DNA from: Pirellulales bacterium
Lineage (GTDB): Bacteria; Planctomycetota; Planctomycetia; Pirellulales; UBA1268
Length of the DNA: 49,915 nt
Assembly: GCA_018401745.1 (NCBI GenBank)
Contig: JAGYJY010000009.1
Coordinates: 1 to 49,915 of the forward strand
Direction of reading: 5' to 3'
The notes below the pieces were generated by a model, which ran no database searches, had not been told where the DNA came from, and was given only the letters and a program-made list of their open reading frames with translations. Below are positions 33,725-41,886 of the stretch, piece after piece. The position numbers and the translations under genes were made by a program. The stretch's first letter is position 1, and every line of letters starts with the position of its first letter.

Positions 33725-34566
33725 ACGGCGTCGTTTCGGCACTGCGGATTGTGTGTTGGTTGGCGGCTGGCTGGATAGCCACGGCTGCCGTCGCGGCTGG
33801 CCCTGACGAGCCAGCGCCGGGCCTTCCCGGGCTCAGCCCAGAAGACGCCCGCAGCCTCGCCCAGCGGACCAGCGAGCACATCTTTGAGCAGGGCGTGGTG
33901 GAGACCGCTGAGGTGCTTGAGTTTCGCAGCCCGCTTCCCGGGGAGCACCCGCTGGTGTTTCTTGCCGACGATGGCAGCCTGGTCGCCGAGGGCGATCTGC
34001 TCTTCGAGCTGAGCCACGATGAGCTGGCCTTCGATCGTGAGCAGCAGGAGCGGTCGTGCCGTGAGGCCCGCGGTCGCCTCGCCGCGGCGGAGGCTGCACT
34101 GGCAGCAGCGAAGGCCGCGCTTGCGGCCGAAGAGTCGCGGCTGGCGGCGATGGAAAAGCAGCTGGCGGCCTGTCGGGTCACCGCGCCACGTGGCGGCCTG
34201 GTGGCCCACCCCCGGCCGGCGTCGTCCCGCAACAGCCAGCCGCTCGCTGCGGGCACCGCCGTTCGCCAGCAGCAGCTGCTGCTCACGATGCCCGATCTCA
34301 CGCAGCTCCGCGTGCAGGTGCGGGTGCACGAGTCGCAGGTCGCTCGCGTGGCGGTTGGCCAACAGGTGTCGCTGAGTTTCGACGCCCTGCCGCAGCAGGT
34401 CTGCAGCGGCCGCGTGCTGGAGATTGGCAAGGCCCCGGTGCCGACAAGCTGGCTCACGCCTGATGTGGTCGAGTATCCGGTGAGCGTCGAGCTGACCGAC
34501 CCGCCTCCGCAGCTCCGCCTCGGCATGACCGCCCTTGCGGAGATCACGGTCGGCCCACGGGAATGA
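33721..34566 (+). CDS. HlyD/MacA-like periplasmic adaptor protein
   Basis: This 281-residue protein has a signal peptide (about 1-26). It has the usual adaptor layout: a lipoyl half (PLPGEHPLVFLADDGSLVAEG), a short helical hairpin rich in Ala and Glu (about 105-140: AAAEAALAAAKAALAAEESR), the returning lipoyl half (CRVTAPRGGLV) and a beta-barrel (LRVQVRVHESQVARVAVGQQ). The hairpin is shorter than in MacA, so it may not reach an outer-membrane channel. The start overlaps the stop of the MacB-like gene. Together they look like the periplasmic part of an ABC exporter without an ATPase or membrane permease in the window. Confidence 0.8.
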   Translation: MNGVVSALRIVCWLAAGWIATAAVAAGPDEPAPGLPGLSPEDARSLAQRTSEHIFEQGVVETAEVLEFRSPLPGEHPLVFLADDGSLVAEGDLLFELSHDELAFDREQQERSCREARGRLAAAEAALAAAKAALAAEESRLAAMEKQLAACRVTAPRGGLVAHPRPASSRNSQPLAAGTAVRQQQLLLTMPDLTQLRVQVRVHESQVARVAVGQQVSLSFDALPQQVCSGRVLEIGKAPVPTSWLTPDVVEYPVSVELTDPPPQLRLGMTALAEITVGPRE

Positions 34567-34584
34567 GGCTCCACCGCTCAGCCC

Positions 34585-35352
34585 TCACCGGGCCAGCGCC
34601 GGGTTCCAGAGGTTGATCTTCTGCTCGGGATCGAAGGTGTCGGTGAGCGCAAGCGGCTCCACGTGGGCATCGACGAAGAGGTAGTTGCTTACGCCGCCGT
34701 GCCGCTTGTGGTCGATCTCGTTCTCAGCGTCTTTGATGGTGGCCCAGTAGTTGCACATCACATGGTCTGCATACGACTCGGGGTTGACCTCCGCCACGAG
34801 GACTGTACGGGTGGTCTTGCGAATCGTCTGGAGCGTCCGCCAGGTCGCGGGTCGGCCTTCGTAGTCGTCGCTCCTCGGGTCGAGTTCAAATGAAACGTTC
34901 ATCCCGTAGGTCGACCGCCGCGGATCGGTTTCCTCTCGCGATGCGCAGCGGTAGGCCTGGTTGAAGACCGCCGTCCAGTCATCAGCGGTCTTCCAGTTGC
35001 CCGCCTCGATGAACGGGGCGATCGACTTCGCCCAGCCCGGCTCGCGGTGTTTGGCTGAGCTGTGCTGCGACCTGGGGAACTCCCCGTTGTGCACATCGAG
35101 GTACAGATGGAAGGCGATCCCGATCTGTCGCATGGCTGACGCGCACTCGATCCGCCGAGCGGCCTCGCGGGCCGACTGCACCGCGGGAAACAGGAGCCCG
35201 ATCAGCACGCCGATGATTGCGATCACGACGAGGAGTTCAACAAGGGTGAAACCGGGGGCTGTTCGGAGAGCCGAGTCGACCTGCCGCTGCGGGCAACGGC
35301 CGACTCTGCTCCACGAGCGCACCCCGTCCCGGAGGCCGGTGATGCCCTGCAT
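34585..35352 (-). CDS. DUF1559 protein, short form
   Basis: The 255-residue product starts with a 33-residue basic leader and the prepilin motif [20 protein letters not shown], then [20 protein letters not shown]. The C-terminal end has [11 protein letters not shown], the counterpart of the ADGH block in the His-rich DUF1559 at 14345. It is shorter than most family members and similar in size to that copy. The gene lies two bases after the PEP-CTERM gene stop, so they form one unit with the Cys-rich gene upstream. It converges with the adaptor gene. No His-rich insert is present. Confidence 0.85.
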   Translation of the reverse strand: MQGITGLRDGVRSWSRVGRCPQRQVDSALRTAPGFTLVELLVVIAIIGVLIGLLFPAVQSAREAARRIECASAMRQIGIAFHLYLDVHNGEFPRSQHSSAKHREPGWAKSIAPFIEAGNWKTADDWTAVFNQAYRCASREETDPRRSTYGMNVSFELDPRSDDYEGRPATWRTLQTIRKTTRTVLVAEVNPESYADHVMCNYWATIKDAENEIDHKRHGGVSNYLFVDAHVEPLALTDTFDPEQKINLWNPALAR

Positions 35353-35354
35353 GT

Positions 35355-36218
35355 TCAGCCCTCCTGCCGACGACGGAAGCGACGACAGCCAGCAAAGCCT
35401 GCACCCGCAGCAACCGTCGCGAGCATGGCAAGCGTCGAGGGCTCCGGCACCGCGGCCACGTCCCAGGTGTAGGTCACACTCGCTGGCGTGAAGCTCGCAT
35501 CCGCCGTTGCCGTGAGCGCAGCAGCGTCGTACTGCGCCTTCCCTGTCGTCGTGCTCGTAAAGGCTGTGTTGGCCACAAAGACTTCAAAATCGGCGGTGTA
35601 GGTGCCGCCGGGGGCAGCAGCAGGAAGCACAAACAGGTTGTGCCACATCGTGCCATCCCACAGCACCTGCGAGCCGCTCGTGGGGCTCGTTGCGGTGAAG
35701 ATCGGATCCCAGAGGTTGAGGCCCGCGTCGTAGTTGTAGGATTCCAGCAGTGGCGAAGACACGCTCGTGAGCCGGATGCCCAGCGACTTCCCAGCGGGCA
35801 CAAACGCTGTGGTGGTGCCATCGGCGGTGAACTGAAAGCCGTACCGACTGCTGAAGAGGTCTCCTGCTCCCGCATTGGCCGCAGGCGTTCCACCCACGCC
35901 AGCCGGCGACCCAAGGTCGGCCCGCCAAGTCGCTCCCGTCGCAAACCAGCTGCCAGGGCTCCACTGCTCCAGCGACTGCATCTGTGGCACGCTTGGAGAA
36001 AAACTCACCGAGAGCTGACCAGTGGTCGGATTCCCGAAGTTGTCGGCATTGATGATCGAAAACGTCGGCATGATCATGCCGCCTTGGGCCATCGGGCTTG
36101 GGATCGCCGAGATCTCGCCCGCACGGGCCGCCTGTCCGCTGAGCATGCCCCACGTGGCACACGCCACTGCCACAGCCGCACCGAATGCACACACCTTCTT
36201 CACGATGAACGTTGTCAT
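35355..36218 (-). CDS. PEP-CTERM surface protein
   Basis: The protein has 287 residues with a signal peptide (about 1-33, ending QAARA). The mature part is Ser/Thr/Gly rich and beta-like. The C-terminus has the full sorting signal: [10 protein letters not shown], a hydrophobic stretch ([11 protein letters not shown]) and a basic end ([10 protein letters not shown]). Exosortase should remove the tail and anchor or release the protein at the surface. It sits between a Cys-rich gene and a DUF1559 gene. Upstream (36219-36374) there are two copies of a GGTGAAAAC element, at 36296 and 36323, whose GGTGA core resembles one arm of the palindromes before the other PEP-CTERM gene. Confidence 0.88.
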   Translation of the reverse strand: MTTFIVKKVCAFGAAVAVACATWGMLSGQAARAGEISAIPSPMAQGGMIMPTFSIINADNFGNPTTGQLSVSFSPSVPQMQSLEQWSPGSWFATGATWRADLGSPAGVGGTPAANAGAGDLFSSRYGFQFTADGTTTAFVPAGKSLGIRLTSVSSPLLESYNYDAGLNLWDPIFTATSPTSGSQVLWDGTMWHNLFVLPAAAPGGTYTADFEVFVANTAFTSTTTGKAQYDAAALTATADASFTPASVTYTWDVAAVPEPSTLAMLATVAAGAGFAGCRRFRRRQEG

Positions 36219-36374
36219 GGATCGATCTTTCTGCTGGATGAATGAATCTGTCTGGATCTCTCTCCGCGGAGGCGTTCCGCAGACACACGTCTGCTGGTGA
36301 AAACGCCCGCGCTGGAACCTTGGGTGAAAACAGCAGCAGCAGGGAGCTGGCAGCTCCGCCGTGCCGCGAAAGGT

Positions 36375-37310
36375 TCAGACCGCAAGACCGCGGGGAGGAG
36401 GCAGCTCAGGAGCAGCAAAGACCGTCGGTGACGACTCATCGACGAGAGCAATCGTGCCGGTGGAGGCGAGCCCGGCGTGGGTCATCGCCGGATGCAGAGG
36501 CACAACAATGGCGATGCCTCCGCTCAGCCAGCCGCTGGCAATCCCGCCGCAGGCGAGCATCGCGGAGAGCACGACGGTGCGGCGGCGGCCAGACTCGGGC
36601 TCGTCGGTCAGGCTTGGCCGCGGCCGCCGAGGTCTCAGGAGACCCTGTCGGTCGGCAGGCGGTGTGGCGGCGAGCGATTCGTAGTCAGAACAGATTTCGG
36701 CTGGGTCGTGGAGAGCGGGGAGAGCCGGCGACGAGCGTGAAGGCGATGCCGCTGTGGTGCCGGCACAGCACGGGCCCGGCAGCTGATGCTCGCTCGCTGT
36801 CACCGGGATCTCGCGCTCGGGCGTTGTGTCGGCCGAGCAGCAGCTCGCCTCGCCCGGTGGATCCGCCGGCTCGGTCGCACAGCACGACGACTTCTGCTGC
36901 TGGGATTCAGTCGCTGGCGGCGACGGAGAATCTGGTGCACGGTCTTCGGCAGCGACCCGATGCGCAAGCGCCGTCAGCACCGCCGGCTCAAGCCCGTTGG
37001 CACGGGCCCAGGCGAGGAGCTCCTGGGGCGTGTGGCAGCAGCAGGAGGAAAAACACTGCGTCGCTGAGCTGCAGCCGCAGGGCTTGCTCTGGCAGGGGAA
37101 GGGCTGCGAGCGGTCCTTGGCCGCCAGCCGTGCAGCCGCGACATCCTCGCCACCGACAGCCATGGTGAGATCGGTCAGTCCTCCGAGGGGAAGCGGCAGC
37201 CCCGAAGCCACCAGCGTGTGCATCACCACTGCCAGCCAGCCAACGCGTCGCCAGCAACCGGGCCGAAACGGCCTGCCGAAGGGGCACGGTGTGGTGGGGA
37301 GTGAAGGCAT
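36375..37310 (-). CDS. Cys-rich membrane-anchored or secreted protein, paralogue of 13605-14261
   Basis: Start ATG 37310 gives 311 residues; 37367 is an in-frame alternative. A hydrophobic segment at about 23-44 (VGWLAVVMHTLVASGLPLPL) parallels the one in the paralogue. The Cys block at about 70-96 reads PFPC, PCGC, ATQCFSSCCCHTP, then AWARANGLEP. Three more Cys pairs follow in a low-complexity middle (KSSCCAT, ASCCSAD, GPCCAG), and AMLACGGI lies near the end. The order of blocks is the same as in the protein at 13605, but the middle is about 90 residues longer. It is first in a block with a PEP-CTERM and a DUF1559 gene. Metal binding is a reasonable inference; no named family is recognised. 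Confidence 0.7.
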   Translation of the reverse strand: MPSLPTTPCPFGRPFRPGCWRRVGWLAVVMHTLVASGLPLPLGGLTDLTMAVGGEDVAAARLAAKDRSQPFPCQSKPCGCSSATQCFSSCCCHTPQELLAWARANGLEPAVLTALAHRVAAEDRAPDSPSPPATESQQQKSSCCATEPADPPGEASCCSADTTPEREIPVTASEHQLPGPCCAGTTAASPSRSSPALPALHDPAEICSDYESLAATPPADRQGLLRPRRPRPSLTDEPESGRRRTVVLSAMLACGGIASGWLSGGIAIVVPLHPAMTHAGLASTGTIALVDESSPTVFAAPELPPPRGLAV

Positions 37311-37384
37311 CAGGGGGCCGCGGGTCGACCACCTCTCCAACAACGCACCACCGCTCGCTCCTCGCACCGGAGATGACCGCCGCC

Positions 37385-37468
37385 TTACAGGAGGGAAACC
37401 TGCTTGGCTTTCTTCTCGGCTGTCTTCTGTGCTTTCTTCTCGGCTTTTTCAGGTTTACGGGCGATCAC
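37385..37468 (-). CDS. Lys-rich micro-ORF or gene-end remnant
   Basis: A 27-codon frame from a GTG reads almost entirely Lys, Ala, Glu and Gln (PEKAEKKAQKTAEKKAKQ) and ends in VSLL. Such basic helical tails end some planctomycete proteins, so this could be the end of a lost gene; a stop lies directly before the GTG. It may instead be a small basic peptide upstream of the Cys-rich gene. Confidence 0.25.
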   Translation of the reverse strand: MIARKPEKAEKKAQKTAEKKAKQVSLL

Positions 37469-37584
37469 TCAGCCGCAGCGGGGTGCGACGCACGCAACCA
37501 CACCACGAAAGCCTGAACTGCCCAAACCCTCAAAACCACGAGCACAAAACTTGGCGAGAAGGCTGGTCACACCGGCAGAGAAAA

Positions 37585-37603
37585 CCGCACACATGCTGTG
37601 CGG
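37585..37603. repeat. Hairpin in the 37.47-37.80 kb gap
   Basis: CCGCACA-CATGC-TGTGCGG is a perfect 7-bp inverted repeat. It is the only structure noticed in the 327-bp stretch between the micro-ORF and the DUF4143 ATPase stop. It could be a terminator stem without a T run, or an operator for the Cys-rich block. Confidence 0.3.
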
Positions 37604-37795
37604 AAGCGGCTGCCGTAGAGAGAGGTGCGACGAGAAGCGTGTCTCGGGAGGGATATCGAATCGAGAATCTTTATCTAACGTAGCCACGCCCGTCCCGCCA
37701 TGCAAACTCGTTGTGAAACCCTGCGGCAGGCGGGAGAAAGGCGGCCGATGCATCGTGTGTGGGCCGGCTGAGCCCGAGCGGCGAGGGAGGCGGCT

Positions 37796-39070
37796 TCACG
37801 GCCCAAGAAGCGCCAGAGGTATGACTGCCACTCCGTCGGGTCTGCGGAAGGCCTGTGGCCCGGTTGAGATCACGACCATATCGAGCAGGTCGTCCTCGAG
37901 TTCTCGCTTCAGCCAGTGCAGATGCTTCACATCGGCATCATCGATCGAGCCCCCGAGCTTGACTTCGATGGCCAAGACCTTCCCGTCTGCCCGCTCGACG
38001 ATGAGGTCGATTTCCCGCTCACCGCGATACGTCCGCAGGTGGCCGACCCGCGCCTCGTTGGCCTGGGCATAGACCCGAACTGACAGCGCGACGAGCGACT
38101 CAAACAGACCTCCCACCAGTGGTCCCTTGCCTGGCTGCTGAGCCGCTTCTCCGGCAAGCAGGGTCTCGGGGGTCGCTCCCAGAAGCCGCGCTGCCAGCGC
38201 CGGATCGGCCAGATGATGTTTGGGAGGGTGGGCCAGTCGGGCGATCGGATTTCTGCTCGGGATCCAGCCAGGCACCGGATCAACGATCCAGAGGCGTTCA
38301 AGAAGGTCCCGATAGGGCCGGGTCGTCTGCCGGCTCGGCTTGTTCCCCTCCCCTCCGGTCGCAGCGTCGCGGATCGTCTCATACGACGCGGAGGTTCCCG
38401 TGGCTGCGGCATAGGCCCGCAGCCAACGCCGAACAAGCTCTGGCCGACGCACCCGCAGGCCCATTTCCTCGAAGTCGACGTCTACGATCCGGCTGAGGTA
38501 GCCGTCGAGCTGCGCCCGCAGCGGCCGCCCGGTGAGGCCTCGGAGCCCAGGAAACCCAGACTGCAGAATCTCCTCGACATAGTCACGCAGCGCAGAGCGA
38601 CTCACTCCAGCGACGGGCTGCCGCTGTCCGCTGAGCAGCTCCGCAAGGCTCACGGTCGGCATCTCCCGCTCCCGCTCGCAGAACGACAGCGGTCGCATGC
38701 GAAGACTGACGATGCGGCCCGCGCCTGAGTGGGTGCCGGCATTCCCGGGGCTCGCGGATCCGGTCAGCAGAAAGCTCCCGGCTGCGGCACCCTGGTCGAC
38801 TGCTCGCTTGACCGCATCCCAGATGGGTGGAAGTCGCTGCCACTCATCGATGAGCAGCGGCCGTTTTCCCTGCAACGCCAGATCAGGATCCGCCGAAGCC
38901 ACTTCGCGTTCGGCAGGGACGTCAAACCGCCTGATGGTTTCCGAAACACGTGCTGCCGATTCGGTCTTGCCAACACCCTTCGCGCCCTCAAGCGTGAGTG
39001 CCGGCACGGCGGCCAACAGTCCCGCGAGTTCCGCATCCAAAACACGAGGTATATACCGTTTTTCCTGCAT
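37796..39070 (-). CDS. DUF4143-type AAA ATPase
   Basis: The protein has 424 residues. Walker A is EGAKGVGKTESAAR (about 27-40) and Walker B is PLLIDEWQRLP (about 70-80); LLTGSASPG resembles sensor 1. The central part (about 190-290) has the winged-helix and DUF4143 features (YLSRIVDVDFEEMG, LVRRWLRAYAAATG), and the C-terminus has a PD-(D/E)xK-like nuclease core: GEREIDLIVERADGKVLAIEVK with the D-x-n-E-x-K arrangement. Functions of this widespread family are poorly known; they are often horizontally acquired. A tandem TACTGTGCA element occurs twice just upstream (39081 and 39129), a possible regulator site. Confidence 0.85.
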   Translation of the reverse strand: MQEKRYIPRVLDAELAGLLAAVPALTLEGAKGVGKTESAARVSETIRRFDVPAEREVASADPDLALQGKRPLLIDEWQRLPPIWDAVKRAVDQGAAAGSFLLTGSASPGNAGTHSGAGRIVSLRMRPLSFCEREREMPTVSLAELLSGQRQPVAGVSRSALRDYVEEILQSGFPGLRGLTGRPLRAQLDGYLSRIVDVDFEEMGLRVRRPELVRRWLRAYAAATGTSASYETIRDAATGGEGNKPSRQTTRPYRDLLERLWIVDPVPGWIPSRNPIARLAHPPKHHLADPALAARLLGATPETLLAGEAAQQPGKGPLVGGLFESLVALSVRVYAQANEARVGHLRTYRGEREIDLIVERADGKVLAIEVKLGGSIDDADVKHLHWLKRELEDDLLDMVVISTGPQAFRRPDGVAVIPLALLGP

Positions 39071-39236
39071 GAAGCACTAGCATACTGTGCAGAATCGCAA
39101 CTTTCTAATGAGCATTTCTGCGTCTTTCTACTGTGCAAATTTACGAGCCCTGGGTGTGCGTTCATACGCCGCCCGTTGAGATGGTCGAAGAGGCAACTCG
39201 GGCCTCGCCGAGGGCTCCCGGTCGACTGCTTGAGCC

Positions 39237-39338
39237 GTCCGCTCTCAGCCCGCCCGGGCATCGACCTGCAGAAACTGCATCCACTGCATCTCGTCGGCGA
39301 GTCGCAACACCCCCAGGCGGTTGGCTGCCTCCATGCCG
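39237..39338. repeat. 102-bp direct repeat, copy 1 (orphan gene-end fragment)
   Basis: These 102 bp are repeated at 40265-40366 with one mismatch. In the second copy the sequence is the C-terminal coding end of the membrane-anchored protein gene at 40273; here it has no gene attached, so this copy is a duplicated fragment. The repeats flank the Uma2 gene, spaced 1,028 bp start to start. The rest of 39071-39591 holds a TTGACA (39489) that could be a -35 box for the Uma2 gene and no other gene. Confidence 0.85.
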
Positions 39339-39591
39339 CTGGCGAACCGCTGCGTCCCGTGTGTAGTGCACAGCCGTTTCCTTATGCCGTCCACCTGCCG
39401 GTCCGCCCATGGTTGCCGCGGTCACAGGGTTTCCCACGCGAAGGCTGGGCTCTCCCCCGCGGTCCGCTCGGGCTGAGCCTGAGCTCGCTTGACAATGCTG
39501 CAGAAAAGTATACGCTTGCACACTCAATCATGTGGGTAGTGGTGCCCACGCTGGGTTTTTCCGCTTCGTGAGCAGACGGAAAGGGAAGACG

Positions 39592-40140
39592 ATGTCGACC
39601 GTCGAAAAGCGGGTGAAGTCGCGGTGGGACTACGCGGCGTACGCGGCGATTCCAGCGGACGGGAAGCGGCACGAGATCATCGACGGAGACCATTTCGTGA
39701 ATCCCGCGCCGAATCTCTACCACCAGGAAGTCTCACGGCACATCCAGTTTCAGCTCTACACGCAGATCGAGCTGGCAGATTTGGGTAAGGTGATCAACGC
39801 CCCCGTCGATCTGCAGCTCTCCGACCACGACATCGTGCAGCCAGATCTCGTGATCGTGACCCGAGCGCGAAAACACATCATGACCCCGATCAAGATCAAG
39901 GGCGTTCCAGACCTGGTTGTGGAGATCCTCTCCCCTTCCAATCCTCGCCACGATCTCGAGACCAAGCGCAAGCTCTACGAAAACGCGGGGATCCCGGAAT
40001 ACTGGATCGTGAGTCCCGACGACCATCAGGTCTTTCAGCTGGTCTTGCAGGGCGATCGCTACACCGAATCGGTGGAGACGACAGCGATCACCATGAAGGT
40101 CGCCCCCCAGGCCACCGTCGACCTCACCCGGGTCTGGTAA
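39592..40140 (+). CDS. Uma2-family (DUF820) PD-(D/E)xK endonuclease
   Basis: ATG 39592 with GGGAAG upstream gives 182 residues, the normal length. The fold is complete: HEIIDGDHFVNPAPNLYHQE near the start, DIVQPDLVIVTRARKHIM (the catalytic Asp strand), VPDLVVEILSPSNPRHDLET (the Glu and following motif) and KRKLYENAGIPEYWIVSPD. Uma2 proteins are common in cyanobacteria and planctomycetes; nuclease activity is predicted from fold and their biological role is not known. It lies between two copies of a 102-bp repeat. A broken paralogue is at 5127-5371. Confidence 0.88.
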   Translation: MSTVEKRVKSRWDYAAYAAIPADGKRHEIIDGDHFVNPAPNLYHQEVSRHIQFQLYTQIELADLGKVINAPVDLQLSDHDIVQPDLVIVTRARKHIMTPIKIKGVPDLVVEILSPSNPRHDLETKRKLYENAGIPEYWIVSPDDHQVFQLVLQGDRYTESVETTAITMKVAPQATVDLTRVW

Positions 40141-40169
40141 GGCTTACCCCTGCCAACGAAGCCCCGCCG

Positions 40170-40211
40170 AGCCGGAAGACCGTTGCGGAAGTGCCATTGG
40201 CCGGCCTCTCC
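40170..40211. repeat. 42-bp dispersed repeat, copy 2
   Basis: This is the second copy of the repeat at 1964-2005, in the same orientation with two mismatches. It lies 30 nt after the Uma2 stop and 53 nt before the second 102-bp repeat. No function is known. Confidence 0.6.
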
Positions 40212-40264
40212 GTTGCGTCAACGTGCCTCGTTTTGGTTTTTCAAGAGGCCACACGAGAAGCGTT

Positions 40265-40366
40265 GTCCGCGCTCAGCCCGCCCGGGCATCGACCTGCAGA
40301 AACTGCATCCACTGCATCTCGTCGGCGAGTCGCAACACCCCCAGGCGGTTGGCTGCCTCCATGCCG
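40265..40366. repeat. 102-bp direct repeat, copy 2 (end of the 40273 gene)
   Basis: This is the partner of 39237-39338. It covers the last 31 codons and stop of the membrane-anchored protein gene, including the conserved-looking NRLGVLRLADEMQWMQF segment, so this is the original copy. Confidence 0.85.
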
Positions 40367-40857
40367 ATCGCCAGGCCCACCAGCAGCAGCCCATCAGGCC
40401 GCTTCGTCTTGCCGACAAGCAGGCACCAGTTGGTCTCGGTGAGATCGCGGCCGGGAACCATCAGATGGCGAGCGAGGATATTGGCAAAGCCGGTCACGCT
40501 CACCTGCTTCGGCCACGTCTGCACAAGCGGCTCATCCCGGCGGGCCACCGCACCGAGCCCCGGCACGAGCGTGTTGAGCACAGCGAAGGTGTCGGTCTTG
40601 CTCGGCGGCCGAACGCCTCCCAGCGGTGCAAACACCACCACGCCCAGCCGCCCCGGCACATTCTGCACCCGCAGGTCGAATGGCCCCTCCTCCTGTCGAG
40701 GCAGCTCCGAGAGATCGACCAGCCGCGACGTGTCGATCAGGGAATCTTTTTTCTTCTTCCCCGAGAACACCGACCGCACGACAACGATCACGACCATAAG
40801 GCCGACGAGCAGAGCAGCACCGACAAGGGTCGGTGAAAAGCCGAGAGCATCTGGCAT
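40273..40857 (-). CDS. Single-pass membrane-anchored hypothetical protein
   Basis: ATG 40857 gives 194 residues; a longer frame reaches 41049 but would run over the toxin-antitoxin operator. Residues about 8-28 (SPTLVGAALLVGLMVVIVVV) form one membrane helix, followed by a KKKK stretch, so the remainder should be cytoplasmic. The soluble part includes GRLGVVVFAPLGG, ARRDEPLVQTWPKQVSVTGF and KTKRPDGLLLVGLAI, ending in the duplicated C-terminal segment. I have a sense of this as a conserved planctomycete protein but cannot name a function. It is divergent from the Phd/PIN pair. Confidence 0.65.
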   Translation of the reverse strand: MPDALGFSPTLVGAALLVGLMVVIVVVRSVFSGKKKKDSLIDTSRLVDLSELPRQEEGPFDLRVQNVPGRLGVVVFAPLGGVRPPSKTDTFAVLNTLVPGLGAVARRDEPLVQTWPKQVSVTGFANILARHLMVPGRDLTETNWCLLVGKTKRPDGLLLVGLAIGMEAANRLGVLRLADEMQWMQFLQVDARAG

Positions 40858-41023
40858 GGCGAGCAACCTTCCAATCGCTTCGGAAACGCGTGTGCAGGGC
40901 CACCGGCGAGCCGGCCATCCCTTCCCCTCAGAGACGCTCGGAAGATTCTCCACCAGGGACGCAACGCATGTCCACCGCAGCCTCACCATCCCGGCAGACG
41001 CAACGCAAAAAAAGCTCGCCCTC

Positions 41024-41049
41024 GTACACCGGTCATGTACACTGGTCAC
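41024..41049. promoter_or_regulatory. Tandem operator-like repeat before the Phd/PIN pair
   Basis: Two 13-bp tandem copies, GTACACCGGTCAT and GTACACTGGTCAC, end directly at the antitoxin ATG. Phd/YefM antitoxins are known to repress their own operons by binding such repeats. Binding here is inferred. Confidence 0.6.
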
Positions 41050-41310
41050 ATGAGAATCAATGCCTCTGAGTTTAAAGCTCGCTGCCTCAGCCTCCTCGAT
41101 CAGGTTGCCGACACCGGCGAGGAGCTGATCGTGCTCAAACGCGGCCGCGTCGTGGCCCGTGTGCTGCCCGCAGAAGACGAACGCCCCTGGCTCAAGCTGC
41201 TCGGGTCGGGAACGCTCTGCGGCGATCCTTTCGCGCCGGTGGTGGCCGAGGGAGACATCGACGCGCTGTCCCAGACGCTCTCTCCATCCACCCGCGATGC
41301 CTTGCCATGA
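41050..41310 (+). CDS. Phd/YefM-type antitoxin
   Basis: This is an 86-residue protein. The N-terminal half is the classic Phd/YefM DNA-binding domain: MRINASEFKARCLSLLDQV, TGEELIVLKRGRVVARVLPA. The C-terminal half is acidic and flexible (AEGDIDALSQTLSP), the part that normally wraps the toxin. An ATGA overlap joins it to the PIN-domain gene. A tandem repeat immediately upstream is its likely operator. The pairing of a Phd-type antitoxin with a PIN toxin is common. Confidence 0.9.
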   Translation: MRINASEFKARCLSLLDQVADTGEELIVLKRGRVVARVLPAEDERPWLKLLGSGTLCGDPFAPVVAEGDIDALSQTLSPSTRDALP

Positions 41311-41711
41311 CCCGCCCGCTCCTCGACACCCACATCTGGGTCTGGTGGCTCCTCGGAGACCAGCGTCTGCGAGACCGCGAGCGGCAGGTGCTCGACACGC
41401 TCCCGCCGGGGAAACGCCCGCTGATCTGTGACATCAGTCTGTGGGAAGTCGCGTTGCTCGTCCATCTTGGCCGGCTGCAGCTGACCTTTCCTCTGGAAGA
41501 ATGGCTCGCCGTCGCCGCAAGTCCGCGTACCGTTGAAGTGCTGCCGATCACCCCAGCGAGTGTGAGCGAGATGAACAGGCTCCCGCCTCGTTTCCACAAC
41601 GATCCCGCTGATCGCCTGATCGTGGCGACAGCAAGGGCCAGTGGCTACCCGCTGGCAACCCGCGACGATCGCATTACGCGATCGCGACTTGTATCGCTGT
41701 GGCGGGGCTGA
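41307..41711 (+). CDS. PIN-domain toxin (VapC-like)
   Basis: This 134-residue protein is the toxin of the preceding antitoxin. The acidic PIN residues are visible: D in PLLDTHIWVWWL, E in DISLWEVALLV and D in NDPADRLIVATARA, with TRDDRI as the last block. PIN toxins are Mg2+-dependent RNases that cut tRNA, rRNA or mRNA. It starts in the antitoxin stop (ATGA). A short gap (41712-41886) with an ATCGGC-AGCA-GCCGAT hairpin at 41824-41839 separates it from the RND operon. Confidence 0.9.
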   Translation: MTRPLLDTHIWVWWLLGDQRLRDRERQVLDTLPPGKRPLICDISLWEVALLVHLGRLQLTFPLEEWLAVAASPRTVEVLPITPASVSEMNRLPPRFHNDPADRLIVATARASGYPLATRDDRITRSRLVSLWRG

Positions 41712-41886
41712 TCGTCGCCGTGGCCGCTGGCTTGGTAGAGTCGACGCGTTCTCTGAGGTGCGAACAGACAGCAGGAAGGGCATGTGGCGTATGGTGGTGT
41801 TGCTCCGGGTGAACACGCGAGACATCGGCAGCAGCCGATCCATGCTGCGTGCGCGGGGAGCCGCTGAACCTCCTCGGGCTCCCGCC

